In this document: piece by piece, positions 1-12,437 of the stretch
How the letters are laid out: every line of letters starts with the position of its first letter
How positions within the stretch are numbered: position 1 is the first letter of the stretch
Assembly: GCA_015680685.1 (NCBI GenBank)
Contig: MNCI01024006.1
Location: 12,324 to 76,323 of the forward strand
DNA: 64,000 bases
Direction: 5' to 3'
Origin: Gnetum montanum
Lineage: Eukaryota; Streptophyta; Gnetopsida; Gnetales; Gnetaceae
Notes under the pieces: generated by a model
What the model saw: the letters and a program-made list of their open reading frames with translations, nothing else
Databases searched by the model: none
What the model was told of the DNA's origin: nothing
Translations under genes and position numbers: made by a program

Positions 1-13
1 CAGAAACACATGC

Positions 14-72
14 AAGAATCGAACCCACAATCTTCCAACTAAGAGATGAGTGTCCTGACCACTTGTCCTACA
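14..72 (-). repeat. tRNA-like (SINE-type) relic
   Basis: Read on the minus strand, a box-A-like stretch (AAGTGGTCAGGA, about 53-64) is followed about 27 bp later by a box-B-like GGGTTCGATTC (16-26). The spacing and order are those of a tRNA promoter. No complete cloverleaf is evident, so I call it a tRNA-derived relic and not a tRNA gene. Confidence 0.4.
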
Positions 73-779
73 AAACACTTCATTATTAACTCTTGATAGA
101 AATTCCAAGGAACATTATTTTATCCAAAGTCATAAACACATCAATTTGTAACTTCTTCAACAATGAGGTGTTACCTTAGTGGTAAGACTCCCATAGGTTT
201 GCCGCTAGCATCTCATCAATCATGTGTAGGGCACCACCCATACCAAGGTTACTAAGCATCTTGTATTAACACTTGTCTAAAATAGTTATGGCTTTTTTTG
301 GACCCTTGGGATCCTACCAATAGGCAAAATCCATTGACATCATCATGAGTTTCACTTTTTGGGGTGACCAACTAGGTGTGCTTCTATGACCTCCTTGAAG
401 CAAGATAATAGTCCCTAGCCCATCATTAGCACCATCAACACTACCATAACCCCAACATAGTTACACTGTTTATGATGCCCTCTCTTTCTATTTTCCTTTG
501 TTTTGCTACAACTTGGCATGTTTTCCTGCCAACATCATCAAAGGCATAAGTTTGTTTTGGCCATCTTCATGGCACTTGTTTTTTTGGTGAGTCCTTTGAA
601 CCATGTTTCTTAACCTTGTGCCTCTCCCACTACTATATATTTTTTGACTTAACTATGTTTTTCGTTGTTAAAATAATCCACTTTTTTAGTGTTTCTATTT
701 AAAAAAAAATTTAACTTGGTGGTAACACTATTATTTGAAAACTTCAAGTTATTGGTAAAAGTTTTATTAATTTTTTTTA

Positions 780-935
780 GGGGGAGGGGGTGGTGGTGGG
801 GTTGTTTGAACCACGAGAGAATTGCAATATAGTTCAATTAGAACTTTCACAACTCAACACTGCCCACAAAAATGGAATCCATGACTTGGACCTTTCAAAT
901 CAAAAATCTTACCACTAAGCTAACAACTCATCATT
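780..935 (-). repeat. SINE-like repeat, copy A
   Basis: On the minus strand the sequence begins with TAGCTTAGTGG (about 912-922), a good box A, followed by a weak box B near 874-884 and a body ending in a C-rich, CCACC-containing tail near 780-800. The same head and body order recurs at 55030-55195, which suggests a dispersed tRNA-derived family. The copies are too diverged for a precise boundary or target duplication. Confidence 0.4.
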
Positions 936-1499
936 ATAGTTTTATTAAAGTTTACTATTAATTATACATCCTCAGGGTACATATAGTCACTTAGTTCTAA
1001 TTCAAGTTTTAAAACTTATGCATCATCATGTTTTGTTAATTTTTATTTTATTTTATTTTATTGTTTGAGCAAATAAACATAGCTGCTGGTAGTACAACTT
1101 CCTCATAACTCCTTCATCACAATTGGGACATATTAAACAATAGTGTTCCACAACAAAGGCTACTCCACCATGGCCACACCCAAAAGCACACATTGGAATT
1201 AATGTAATTTTTAAAAAAAGCCCTTAACCATTAAGAGTTGATCCTTGTCGACATCATCCTATCCTACATTCTATAAAGAACTTGGAATTTGATTCCATTC
1301 GATCATTACCAAAAATTAAAATTTAAATACCCTCAAAAAGCAATTAAATTGTCCAAGTGTAAAACACCGTGTCCGCAAACCGGAGTTTAGAATCCCGGAG
1401 GACGATATGAAACTAAAACGTTCCCACAACAACCATTTCTAAGGGGCTTATCTGTCCTAAAACCCTTCTGCAGAACCAGAGGAAGCAAGCAAGCAAGAC

Positions 1500-1910
1500 A
1501 TGGGAAAAACGAAGAAAAGTTCGAGGAATGTTGAAATTGGGGCTGCGGCAGCCAGCTCTTCTGCAGAAATCGATGAAATATTTTCTAAGATGAAAAAATC
1601 CAACAAGGTTGAGCGGAAGCCTACAGCCAATGGCGATACACAGGATTCTCTGCACATGACATCAACCGACGATATTGAAGCGGAGATGGACAAAAACCAG
1701 AAAAAGAAGAAGAGAAAGGATGATTCTTCAGACAGAAAGGAAAAGAAGAAGAAAAGCAAAAACAAGAGAGAATGGCCTGATCCTCCTTCAAGGTCTCGCC
1801 GCAGGACCAATGACGGATATGCTATATATTCGGCCGAGGATCTTGGTTTCAACAAAAACGACTCCGGTGGAACCCCTCTCTGCCCCTTCGACTGCGATTG
1901 CTGCTTCTAG
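1500..1910 (+). CDS. DUF1764 family protein
   Basis: A complete 136-residue single-exon reading frame with an ATG start and TAG stop. The family (DUF1764) is a small eukaryotic protein of unknown biochemical role. Three features place it there: the N-terminal EIDEIFSKMKK motif (residues about 23-33), a central very basic Lys/Glu stretch (about 66-90) that would act as a nuclear or nucleolar targeting region, and the C-terminal signature GYAIYSAEDLGFNKN followed by GGTPLCPFDCDCCF ending at the last residue. The four clustered cysteines at the C-terminus are intact, as expected for a functional protein. There is no signal peptide or membrane segment. The first ATG is chosen because it gives the family-typical MGKTKK-type start and lies in a purine-rich context. 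Nuclear location is inferred from composition only. The frame is free of decay while all repeats around it are broken, which supports it being a live gene. Confidence 0.92.
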   Translation: MGKTKKSSRNVEIGAAAASSSAEIDEIFSKMKKSNKVERKPTANGDTQDSLHMTSTDDIEAEMDKNQKKKKRKDDSSDRKEKKKKSKNKREWPDPPSRSRRRTNDGYAIYSAEDLGFNKNDSGGTPLCPFDCDCCF

Positions 1911-4910
1911 ATACCTTTCAGGTTCCCTTTTCCTTCACGGATTGTTGTATTCTGTTATTTGTTATGCACTAAAAGGGCAGAGTTCCCAAATGACGAAACA
2001 TGCTATTTCAGTGAAAAATTGGTTTTGTTGACCTCTTAAGGCGTTTCATTTTGCACGCAGAGAATGTGTATTTATGAAGTATTTGCAATGGATTATGCGT
2101 TCTCCCTTTAATGGAGATATAGTTAAAAGATTGTTGTTTCAGCTTTCAATTCTTGGAGTGCTAAGATATATGGCAATAGATTGAATTAACATTTTTTTAT
2201 GCTACTAAATATTGAAATGCATTGTTTACGGTAAGGATTCATTTGTTAACTAAATAATTGTGAACTTTATTTGATAATTGATTAGAATATTGTTTTCCTG
2301 TTAGTATCACATGTATTCAAAGTTAGAGTATTGAAATATTTTTATATAAAGCTATTAAATTGATCTCTCCATGGATTGTGTCACTTCTGTTTTGCTTCAC
2401 GAACTTTTTGAAAGATTGTAACAAAAATGATGCCACAAAGCTCATATATGTTCAAACCCCTGGTATTGCAAATGCTTCATTGTGCTAGTTGGAATTGCAT
2501 GACATTCTTGAATTAGGATCTGGATTTCATGTTTATATTAGGTTGGTTCACTATTTGTTTTGCAGTGTGTTTTAAAAATTATTTTAATATTATTCCTTGA
2601 AAATGTCTTGTTCCTTTGCTGTTTCAAACCTTCCTCTGCTGTTTTGGTTTTTTTACCCTGTGACGTTGTTGTTTTTTTTATCTCAAAGTTATTGAGACGG
2701 AAAGTGATCTTACTGGTTATCTGTTTCCAGACCCCATTACATGGATAGTTTGTTTATTCCAACATGAACAATCGTATTTCCACTAGTTATAGTGTACTTA
2801 CAAGCATTTGTTGGTTTGTATATATTTATTTCAGTTATTAAACTTCTCTTACGGTGTTTGGATAAGAGAACTTGGTAAAACCGTTTTTATCCTGGTTCTG
2901 GTTAAAAATTTTAGCCATAGTTGCAAAAAATACGACAGATGAATGACAGGCATATGCTAATAATGGGGAAGGATGTACGCAGTACTTAAAAAAAAAATAT
3001 TGCATGCCTACTTTTTTTCCCGTATGTTGTTTTTTTCCCCTTTTTTTTCAGCAGGTGGCTTATTGGGATTGATCATACTCAAGCCACATGCCTTTAAGTA
3101 ACAAGCCGCACATCTATATAACATAATTTTGAGTTGAAACCAGCATCATTTCATGTTTTCAAGTTTCTTACAATTTTTACGCTGAAATTGTTGCAATATA
3201 TTGATGACCCATGCATCGACTTGCATTGGCGTACGATATGATTGGCAGAATTGAGGATTATTCAGCACATACATGATCCAATGCCATATGATAATCAACC
3301 GAAGCATTTTTTATGGATTGTTCAGATATGTGAAATGAAAAATAAAATGTGGCAGCCATGCTAGCATGAGATAGGGCATATCAGGAATCCTATCTAATTA
3401 GCTAGGTACAACAATATGCAAATTTAGAAGTCTGTACAAAACCATCTTCTTCAAATGTCGATGCTTATGTTAGATTTTGTTTAAGTGACGTTAAAGAGAA
3501 TTTGTGATATTTTAGAGGGTAAAACGGATATTATTTTTCAGGTGCATTTTAAATTAGGGACTTCGCTTTGAAGCAAATTTTACCAAAATGTTTGTGCAAA
3601 TTAAATCACAAAATTCTGGACAAGACAGAGATTGAATTGGAAGGATACCAAAAAAAAAAAATTTTATGCAACAGTCTGCCAGGATTGTTAGATTACATCG
3701 ACTTACACTTGATTAGGATCCTTTTGAAGTTTTAAAACGAAATTGTTGTCTAAATCTGAACATGATGGTGATGACTGCTTTGATGTGAAAAAACATAAGT
3801 TGCAACTGTTGTTGTAAGAGTTGTTTTTACTTTAGCAACTAAAATTTTGTTTGATAGTCACAATTCCAATCTGTATGAGAATATCACGAAATAAATAAGA
3901 ATACCAATCTCCAAAGTGGTAACATGCAGTGGTCTCATTGTCTAAAAATGGTATTAAAAAAACCTGTATCTTAGAAGATGTCACAGAGCTCGCATCTTGG
4001 ATATTATGGCTTCACTTGGGATTGAAAATTTATAATCCTTCAATTAAAAAAATGGGAATCTTAACTTCAGCAAAATAAAACAATACATCTGTACATTTGA
4101 ATTTTTTGCCATTAACAAACTCAAACCGATTTTGAGATTGAAGAAATTGTGCTGCATAGTAGGACTCCAAGCGAGTTGCATTCGTCCTCACGTATGATTT
4201 ATTATACATTGGTAGAGTTTATACTGCGAGAAATGGCTCACATAACTTTGAATGAACGCAACCTTGAATTCATTTAAGGGATTAATTGACCATCGTAATT
4301 ATTACTGCTAAATAGATTGGTATGCTTACTTCAAATTATCTTTATCGTTAACATTCAATGAGGGACACTTCCGTTTTTTGAAATGCTTCCGGGGTTATTA
4401 TAACTACGTGGAGATAAGTGAAATTTTTATCGTTTACTTTGAATTTTTTAATTATTAATTATTATTTTAGGGGTGACACCCTCCTCGATATGTGAAAAGT
4501 TACAAAACCTTATTATGTTCTCATTTGGTTCCTACATTATAATATCTAGTAAATAGCATTTATTTGAAGAGAAAATCAAAAAGCAAATTATATTAACTAA
4601 ATATTTTTATATAGATTTATAGAAATTTATAACTTAGTGCTACCTAATTTGGGGTTACCAAGCCAAGACTTGCAGCACTAGACTAACAACTCATTGTTAA
4701 TCATGGCATTTGTCAATAATTTTAGACAAAGTAAAAGCTAAAATACAATAAATGATATCTAAGCTACCTAACCTACTAAGGTATTTATTTATTACATTTT
4801 GTACTATGACTTTGATACACTTGTGCCTACAAATGCTACATCAATCATCTAAATATAGTTCTATAAATTTCCTTTTGTTTAATCAAGAAGGTAGCGGATC
4901 TCCTATATAT

Positions 4911-4960
4911 GCTTAGCTAGAGTATGAGGTTTGTTCATATAAGTCATGGGTTCAATTTTA
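4911..4960 (+). repeat. tRNA-like relic
   Basis: CTTAGCTAGAGTATGAGG (box-A-like) is followed about 30 bp later by CATGGGTTCAATTTT (box-B-like). No further family body was recognised. Confidence 0.3.
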
Positions 4961-5254
4961 AAAGATATGTTCAGATGTTATATTTTCCTTAAATTCTACC
5001 AAATTATTGTATTAGTTGAATGGTGTAGGGGTATATACAATTATAACTTTGGTATCAACAACCTCTTGATGATCTACAATAGTTGGAAAAATCTACTTAA
5101 GCTCTTATTGCAATAATAGATTAGTTTTCTTGAATATTTAAAATAGTACTAAATTCTAGCACATGAATACATTTGCAAGTGGCTTACAAGTAATAAGCCT
5201 TGAAAAAATCCATGAAGTTTGTGTTAGAAGAATTATAAAGGAATATAATGATGG

Positions 5255-5325
5255 TTCAAGCATGAATTGAACTAGTGACCTATTGCTTGCAAATCCTTCT
5301 CAAATAATGAGCTAACTATTTGAGG
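5255..5325 (-). repeat. tRNA-like relic
   Basis: On the minus strand ATAGTTAGCTCATTATTTG resembles box A and CACTAGTTCAATTC resembles box B, about 35 bp apart. It is degenerate and reported only as a likely SINE head. Confidence 0.3.
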
Positions 5326-6126
5326 CACCTTTCATAAGCATAACTCTTGAGAGAATCATTTCTAGACATTAGTTGAAGTATATCACACAAATCATTTCAA
5401 TTTAGAAGTATGTTCTTCTTAACCATTGGATTCTTTTTCCTCATATAGCAAAAATTAGTGGATCCTACATCTTAAAGCACATTTGGTTGTAGTGTCAAAA
5501 TTGAAACTAGGGCTATATATATTCCTAGATCATAAAACTAACATGATACTTTGTAGAACTTGAGTAGAATATAACAATACTTTATTATAAACAAAGCAAT
5601 AAATTTATTAGTTAAGCGATACTTTCATTAGCACATTTGGTCTCATTAAGCTAAAGTTGCTATAAGTATTCAACATTATCCTTTATAATTCTTATACTAT
5701 TTTATAAATAATTGTTCAATTTAGTGAAATGTTGTAATTTTTGCAAGACATGGCTTCTTTTCTATATACATATATTAGGTTTGTTACTAGAAAACTTTGA
5801 ACACTTACTAATGTTCATGATTTTCAAAATATCAAGTTCTTCTCTTTATAATAATGAAATAATGATCATAATATTTTGAAATTTACCGTTAAAGTTTGCA
5901 AAATATTATTCAACAACTCTAAATGTTTAATCGCCAACCATATGTTATTGAAGATTCATAGTAGTGGAATCATCATTATCATGTATTTAGTCTATCAACT
6001 TACTTGATAAGGTATTTGATAATGATTTTCTATGGTCTATAATCTACCTAATGTTATTGCTTGAATGTATGTTTTTACTGTGTACTCAAGTTGGCACATG
6101 TCTCAATATACTTTATTTGAATTAAA

Positions 6127-6176
6127 TTTGTAACTTGCAAATCATAAGCTTCATGCTCTAACCAAGTAAGCTATAC
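6127..6176 (-). repeat. tRNA-like relic
   Basis: The minus strand reads TAGCTTACTTGGTTAGAGCA, close to the D-arm of many plant tRNAs and of tRNA-derived SINEs, followed by a weak GCAAGTTACAAATT in the box-B position. No acceptor-stem pairing was seen. Confidence 0.35.
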
Positions 6177-6406
6177 CGTGTTGAAAAAATTCATTCTAGT
6201 GGAATCATTTATAGAATTCGCATGGCTCTTCTTACTTATTTGAACACTAAAAAAACATATCAATCAAGCTTAGATTTTGAAAGCTTCACATCTTGTAACA
6301 AAGCTTCAAACTATCATACAAAGTAGCAATCCAAAATTACTTTTCAAAATAAATACAAATCTAAAATTTTTTTACCAATTATGAAGTATAACTTATCAAT
6401 TGAAGT

Positions 6407-7138
6407 TGATGAGTCATCAATTTGTTAGGCCCCAATGTTAGATACCTAACATCAGAGCCCTAATGTTAGGTACTCGATGTCAAAGCCAGGAAGCAATGTC
6501 GGATATCTGATGTCATCTCCTCTGGGTTAGCCTATAAATACAGCACTTGGGTGCATAGTTGAGAGAGGATGTAGGAAAGATAGTTTTAGTTTTCAATTTT
6601 TGATAGTCTTTCTTAGAGTCATGTTATTCCCAGTGCATGCCCGCAGTGTGATGTTTGTAATTGTACAACACCTTTGTTCAAGTGTGACGTACTTTGACTC
6701 ATTACATGACTAGAAATAAAGATCGAGATTACTCCCATCATTGCAGCATCCACTTAGATTATTGTTGCTTTTAATTGTTAATTATTTACTATTTCCTTTA
6801 GTTAACATTTCCATTCATTGCTATTTATTATTCCTGTTATTAAGGGGAATGCATATGCCTTAATCACGAGCATTTAAGTGTAAGTACTTGGTAATCTAGC
6901 AGTGTATTGTTTGGCAGACCTAGTAACATACACATGGAAATCCCAGAAGTAGTCTCACGAAGTCCAAGATTTATATAGACGATTAAGAGTGGATACTCAT
7001 CGCACGTAAGCTAGTTTAGATCTTATTTTCCATTGTTCATTAGCTTAGTTAATTTATCTCTTTATTTTCATTAGGAGCAGCATAGAATTAGACAACATCA
7101 TATGCCTCATTTTGGACTAAACCTTACGTGATAAAGCT
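6407..7138 (+). repeat. 5' LTR of element 1 (3' end deleted)
   Basis: Begins TGATGAGTCATCAATTTG. A TATA-like CTATAAATACAG at about 6531 lies about 125 bp from the start, and an AATAAAG signal occurs near 6715. It is collinear with the 3' LTR to about 7138, where homology stops inside the U5 side. Confidence 0.8.
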
Positions 7139-7161
7139 ATCGCCCAAAGGGTATTATAAGG

Positions 7162-7451
7162 GTAAGAGTGTTAAAAAATTTACGTGTTATCATTGTATTA
7201 CTGCCAGAAACATTAATTTTTCCACCCAAGGGACCACAACCTTCATAACAAGCCACATATAAGGAAAAAGAAACCAACTGTGTAAGGTTATGTAAGGGAT
7301 AAACACTTTTTGAGGATTTTTCTTGAAAATTTTTCTAACTCTATAGTCATATGAACTAAGAACTTATTGAACTAAGGTAACAAGTAAGGTATGAACTGAT
7401 TAATGATAAAGACTACAACCTTAGTAACACTTGATCCTTACTTGATTACAA
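7162..7451 (+). promoter_or_regulatory. Candidate 5' UTR intron of the aORF (element 1)
   Basis: A donor-like sequence AAGGGTAAGAG (GT at 7162-7163) lies upstream, and TTGATTACAA directly precedes the aORF ATG at 7452. In other elements the same position reads ATTACAG or ATTATAG, so the acceptor AG appears mutated to AA here. Splicing is inferred. Confidence 0.4.
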
Positions 7452-10165
7452 ATGGCCCCAAAAAGAGGTGTACAAGGAGAACCTTCACAAAGAGTAGCTA
7501 AGTGTCCACAAGGTGGCTGAGGCCAACAAGGCAAACATGCAAAACATCAAGAACAAGAAGCCCAATCATTTAGCATTCATCAAGAGGCTCTTGCTATTGG
7601 ATAGTCGGTCCAAGGAGAGGTTGTAGAACTACAAGCTCTTATGCAAGAACAACATCTCACGTTGCCCCCTAATTGCCTTATCGCCATTCAAGAATAATCC
7701 ACATTGACCTTGGTCATAGTGGAAATGAATTTCAACCCATTTATGGAGTTTGCTCCAGAAGCGGTTCAGATGCAACTTAAGGCATCATCCTTGTGGCCCA
7801 TTCTTTTGAACAGTGGTGAGTGGTACCTTGGTGAGACTCATCAATTCTAGCACAACAAAGATGAGGGCACCACCATCAACATTTGTGAAGTTAATGTTTC
7901 CTTTTCAATTAAGGCCATTGCAGCTGCTTTGAATTTGCCAAATGAAGGGGCTAAGATAGCTCATCTATCCACCATATCTAACCCCAATACCAAAACATTA
8001 TGGCTAAAGTAAAGAAGATAAAGCATATAATGAACTAACTCTGGAGGAGATGACATATTTCAGGATTGGTATAAATCATCTATCTCCCACCAAAGGGCTC
8101 AATTGAATTTCAACATATGCAATTAGGGAAAGTCCTATCTTAATGGGAAAATTTGCAGCCAATCTTCCCCAATTCTACTTCACAGAAATTCAATGGTGTT
8201 TCAAAGAGAAAAAGGTAGAAAAACCAACACTCCCAATCCCTTACTTAATTAGGAAGTTATGCAAATGCATTGGAATCCTGGAATATATGAATGATTTCCC
8301 TAGTAAGGCTCAAAATGCCTCCTTCATTGAACTCCTCAAACCTACGACACCAAGAAAAGATCTTGATGAAGAGAAAAAACTGGAGAAGGAAGAAAAGCTA
8401 GAAGCAAAAACACAACATAAGCTTGAATAGTGCCCAAAGACATGAGCTTCACCACCACCATGCCACAAGATTACAAGCCCTCAATGAGCCATTTATAAAA
8501 GATCGTTGAAGCTAGCAGTTGGGAAAATAGGGATGAGTCCAATCTCTTCAAAGTGATTGATGATGCTATACAGCCCACTGTTTCAGCTGATCCAATAAGG
8601 GGGAAGATATCATTACAATTAGGAGGAGGATCCCAATGGTCTAGGTAAATCTTTGAGAATGTTGCATCCTTCCAAGTAACACTCGAAACTGAAGAAGGTG
8701 CCACAGTTGTGGTACTACAACATGAGGATATGGTAGATGCAACAAAAGTAATCACAGATCATATTAAAGAACCATTCAACATGCATGTTGTGCCCCTAAT
8801 AGATCTTACTGGGACTAGAGATGTGCAGATGCTGGCCAAGACTTCAATGACTCCTACAATGCATGAGGATGTTTTGGATCAACTGCTACAGATAGGGCAA
8901 ATGATGACTATCTTGTTTGACATTCCTAGTGATGTCACTACAACACAGTCAGACCTCATCACCACTAAAGGAAAGTTGGTCATGGCCAAAGTCAATGTAG
9001 AACTTGCAGAAGTAAAAGTACAAAGACAACAATAAGAGCTGGCTACCTTGAGGGCTAAATGACAGGATCCTACCTGTTTTGTTGTGCCTGACGAGTTAGA
9101 ACAATTTAGGATGAAGCAATTGGCCAAGTTGACCAAGGAGAGAGTAACTGCAAAACAAGAAAAAGAGAAGGCAGTCTAGAATGCCTTTGCTGCTGATGCA
9201 TAATCCCATGCGTACAAAAAGGCATTGACCACCGCACAAGAAGAAAATAAGCAGCTCACCATTGAGAAGTCAAGGTTAACCATAGTTGAAAAGCAAAAGA
9301 ACCTTCTTAAGAAGAGCATCCACCAATTAAGAGAACAACTAGTGAGGATCAAGCAAGACATCAGGAGATTGGAAAGAGAGAATAGAACCCTCTCAATAGA
9401 GGAGGTCTATGATATTTTTCAGAAATTAGCAATTGAAATCAGCGCATGGCAGAATGAGGCCAAGAAGCATGAGAAATTGAAGGAACACTTCTGCGACCAA
9501 GTAGGCATCTGCAAACAAATAAATGACAAAGAGATCCAGATGACCAAAGCCCACATTAGCTCCTTGTCAGCACAAAATCCTGAGTGGCAACCAATTTTGG
9601 ATAGCTATGTCTTAAAAGTAAAGAATAAAGACTTGCAGATTGAAGATTTGAAAGAATACATGGCATTGGCTAACCTCAGATATGCCAATCTTGCCATGTT
9701 AATAGCAAGTTAACCTCAAAATGAGCTAGAGAAGTAGGTAGCGACCACCTATGCATTGTACAAAAAGAGTTCGTAGATCAAAAAGATGCTTTACAAAAGT
9801 TGCATGTGGCAAACTCAAAATTGGATGTGGTTAAAGCCATCTACCAGGGACAGAAGGACGTCACCTCAAACCTAGCTAGAAGATTAATAGATTATCATGA
9901 ACTCAGAGAAAAAGCTAGGGCCTTTGAGGAAGAACAATGGTAATTTGCAACTTGGTATGTAAAGGCTAATTAGATGTTCCCACAACTGCCATGTCCTTGG
10001 GATGTACCGATGCTAGCACACATTGGCTCAGTAGCTTGGATAGTACATGACCCAAGGATGAAAGAGGAAAAATTACAGGCATTATTAAATCATTACAAAT
10101 TTCAAAAGCTTGATGACAAAGGGAAGCAACCAATGAAGGAGCCACTTCATTCAGGCACCACATGA
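7452..10165 (+). pseudogene. aORF of element 1 (plant transposon protein-like), decayed
   Basis: A long frame starting MAPKRG and ending in HSGTT, about 904 codons, interrupted by several stops and at least one indel. An N-terminal region at about 7860-8330 has FSIKAIAAALNLP, then LPIPYLIRKLCKCIGIL, matching the order of conserved blocks in the 'putative plant transposon protein' domain found in plant retroelement ORFs. A central block (8709-9035) is followed by a strongly heptad-like, Lys/Glu/Gln-rich coiled coil (9225-9713). The C-terminal block has MFPQLPCPWDVP (9974 on). Most early stops are one C-to-T change from CGA, CAG or CAA. It has no polymerase or nuclease motif. The protein's role is unknown; its place matches the extra ORF of Athila/Tat-type elements. 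Confidence 0.75.
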
Positions 10166-10351
10166 GCTTCCCAATTTTTGTCTTGTAATTTTGTGTCCCA
10201 TTTTTGTACTACACCATTATGGCATGCAAGAGTCAATTATTTTGATTATTGTTAAGTCAATCAATAATCCCATGCCTTCCCAATATTTTGTAAGAAACTT
10301 GTTCCTCATTTTGTTTAACTTGGGGACGAGTTTTCATTTAGTCGTAGGGTA

Positions 10352-11187
10352 TGATGAGTCATTAATTTGTTAGGCCCCAATGTTGGGTATCTGATGTCGG
10401 AGCTAGGAAGTGATGTTGAATATTTGATGTCATCTCCTTTGGTTTAGCCTACAAATATAGCACTTAGGTGCATGGTTGAGAGAGGATGTAGGGAAGATAG
10501 TTTTAGTTTTTGGTTTTTGATAGTCTTTCTTAGAGTCCTATTATTCCCAGTGCATGCTCATAGTGTGATGTTTGTAATTGTATGACACCTTTGTTCGAGT
10601 GTGATGTACTTGGAAACGTTACATGACTGGAAATAAAGATCGAGATTACTTCCATCATTGCAGCATCCACTTAGATTATTATTGCTTTTAATTGTTAATT
10701 ATTCATTATTTCCTTTAGTTAACATTTTCATTTATTGCTATGTATTATTCCTATCATTAAGCGAAATGTGTATGCCTTAATCGCAAGCATTTAAGTGTAA
10801 GTACTTGGTAATCCAGTAGTGTATTATTTGACAGACCCAGTGACATATGCTTGGCAATCCCAGAAGTAGTCTCACGAAGTCCAAGATGTATACGGATGAT
10901 TAAGAGTAGATACTCATCGCACATAGGCTAGTTTAGATCTCATTTTTCATTATTCATTAGCTTAGTTAATTTATCTCTTTATCATCATTAGGAGTAACAT
11001 ACAATTAGACAACATCATATGCATCACTCTGGACTAAACCATACATGACAAAGCTACCACTAGTTCAAGTGGGAAGATAGTGAACTACGATATACCACAA
11101 CTAGTTCTATTCATGAAATTCAATCGAATCATTCATGAACACTTATGATTCATATGGTTGGACGTAGGGGTACCTCACTGCTCATCA
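10352..11187 (+). repeat. 3' LTR of element 1
   Basis: 836 bp, beginning TGATGAGTC and ending TGCTCATCA, so the ends form the perfect 7-bp inverted pair TGATGAG/CTCATCA. A short G-rich polypurine-like stretch (GTCGTAGGGTA) lies just upstream. The TATA-like position reads CTACAAATATAG near 10449. Confidence 0.85.
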
Positions 11188-11295
11188 AAAGTGTTGTAAA
11201 CCTAACAAGCCATAAATGTAATTATGATTGACGTATGAAGATTTTGGATAGTAGCCTTAAGCTTTGAGTTTGTTGAGATATTTTACCATTCATAG
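11188..11295. other. Short host spacer between elements 1 and 2
   Basis: 108 bp of pre-insertion sequence. It begins with the duplicated AAAGT of element 1 and ends with the duplicated CATAG of element 2. Before the insertions it was continuous with DNA at 25209 onward, near a LINE fragment. Confidence 0.6.
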
Positions 11296-12191
11296 TGATG
11301 AGCGGCAAGGTACCCCTACGTCCAATCATACAAATCACAAAGCGTTCATGTGTGATCTAGTCAAATTCCATAGACTTCAACATTTTCAGTGCACTAGCCC
11401 TTTAGGAAGTGAATCTAGTATTAAGATCAATTGTTGTCTTCCCAATTACACTTGTGACGTTTGTTGATATGGTTAAGTGTAATTAAGGCATTTGATTTTT
11501 ATCATTTTGATGTTTTATAGATCAATGCTCAAATATGGATAAAAATAATTTGATTAACTAATCTAAATTAACTAATTTACTAGCATTGAACTAATCCTAA
11601 CATAAGTATCCATTCCTACTTTCCATACATGTCCTGAACCCACATATCCACTGCTAGGTGACCAAGCACTACACTACTAGGCATCTTAAGTAATAACGTT
11701 GTTGGGATTACCAAGCGAATATGTGTTACGCTCGAAGTGATCATACTTATGTATTTAATCTATCTAACTTAATAACCTCATTAACTCAATTGCTAGAAAA
11801 TATTAGTGAAATAATTGAGAACAATTAACAAATAATTGAAAACATTGAATGCATAAATAAAATAGCTAATCTATCCAAAGTGCTACAAGGTTTATCAGAA
11901 AGCTTGTCTTTATTGCTACGCACATTGTCGTGCTTAGGTACAACAATGCTCAAATAAAGATCCATACACTCAATGACTCCTGCTGCAGGCACTTAAGGAA
12001 AAAATTCTAACTTTTGAATAGAAAAAATGCAAGAAGTTTGTTGTTACTAAAATATAAATTACCATAAATGTGGCTGGTAGGCACATATTTGTAGGGGATA
12101 AATAGACATTGCATTGATGGGGCCTCATCAATGCAAGGTGAGATGCGTTGATGAGGCCTCGTCAACTCAGCCAACCAACGATGACTCATCA
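11296..12191 (-). repeat. 3' LTR of element 2
   Basis: 896 bp with TGATGAG at the left edge and CTCATCA at the right edge. In sense orientation U3 carries GAGGCCTCATCAAC and GATGAGGCCCCATC palindromic motifs within the first 90 bp, ahead of a TATA-like CCTACAAATATGTG. A GGGGGTA polypurine end precedes it in sense (12192-12203 on the plus strand reads TACCCCCACAAC). Confidence 0.85.
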
Positions 12192-12437
12192 TACCCCCAC
12201 AACTGAATGAAAACTCATCCTCAAGTTCTTTTACAAATTAGAAAGGTATGGGATTATTGATTGATTTTTCTTCAACAAAAAAATTGACTAACTTTGACAA
12301 AAAATGAAGTGCCCAGGTATATGGATCAACACATTACAAAAATGATGATGTTCAAGACACAAAATTAAACACCATGACACAATGTTTCAAAAATTGGACA
12401 ACACATTCCTTGATAGTGTGAAGCTTATTGGAGAAGG

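Larger units (their letters stand above)
1..1499. other. Intergenic DNA 5' of the DUF1764 gene
   Basis: AT-rich sequence with no convincing coding region. It holds two tRNA-like repeat relics (listed separately) and several homopolymer tracts. Just upstream of the gene start there is AAAACCCT at 1459-1466, similar to the telo-box core often found near plant promoters of growth-related genes; this is a weak match and its role is only inferred. Confidence 0.5.
1911..6406. other. Long AT-rich intergenic stretch
   Basis: After the DUF1764 stop codon lies presumed 3' UTR followed by about 4.4 kb of AT-rich DNA. Both strands are interrupted by frequent stops and I recognise no gene. It contains several tRNA-like relics (4911-4960, 5255-5325, 6127-6176) and ends at the 5-bp duplication GAAGT flanking LTR element 1. 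Confidence 0.6.
6407..11187 (+). mobile_element. LTR element 1, aORF-only deletion derivative
   Basis: A non-autonomous LTR retrotransposon of 4.8 kb bounded by a 5' LTR (6407 to about 7138) and a 3' LTR (10352-11187). Flanking pentamers are GAAGT (6402-6406) and AAAGT (11188-11192), a target duplication with one G-to-A change. The interior contains only the aORF. The 5' LTR matches the 3' LTR until about 7138 and then joins directly to sequence that lies just upstream of the aORF in element 3, so a deletion has removed the end of the LTR, the primer-binding site, gag and pol. Confidence 0.85.

Noticed and set aside
14-72. Possible tRNA gene
   Set aside because: Box A and B are present, but no acceptor stem or anticodon arm pairing could be drawn. 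It is better explained as a tRNA-derived repeat.
9225-9713. A 162-residue coiled-coil ORF that might look like a host gene
   Set aside because: It is one open segment of the element 1 aORF, with homologous segments in elements 2 and 3 and LTRs on both sides.
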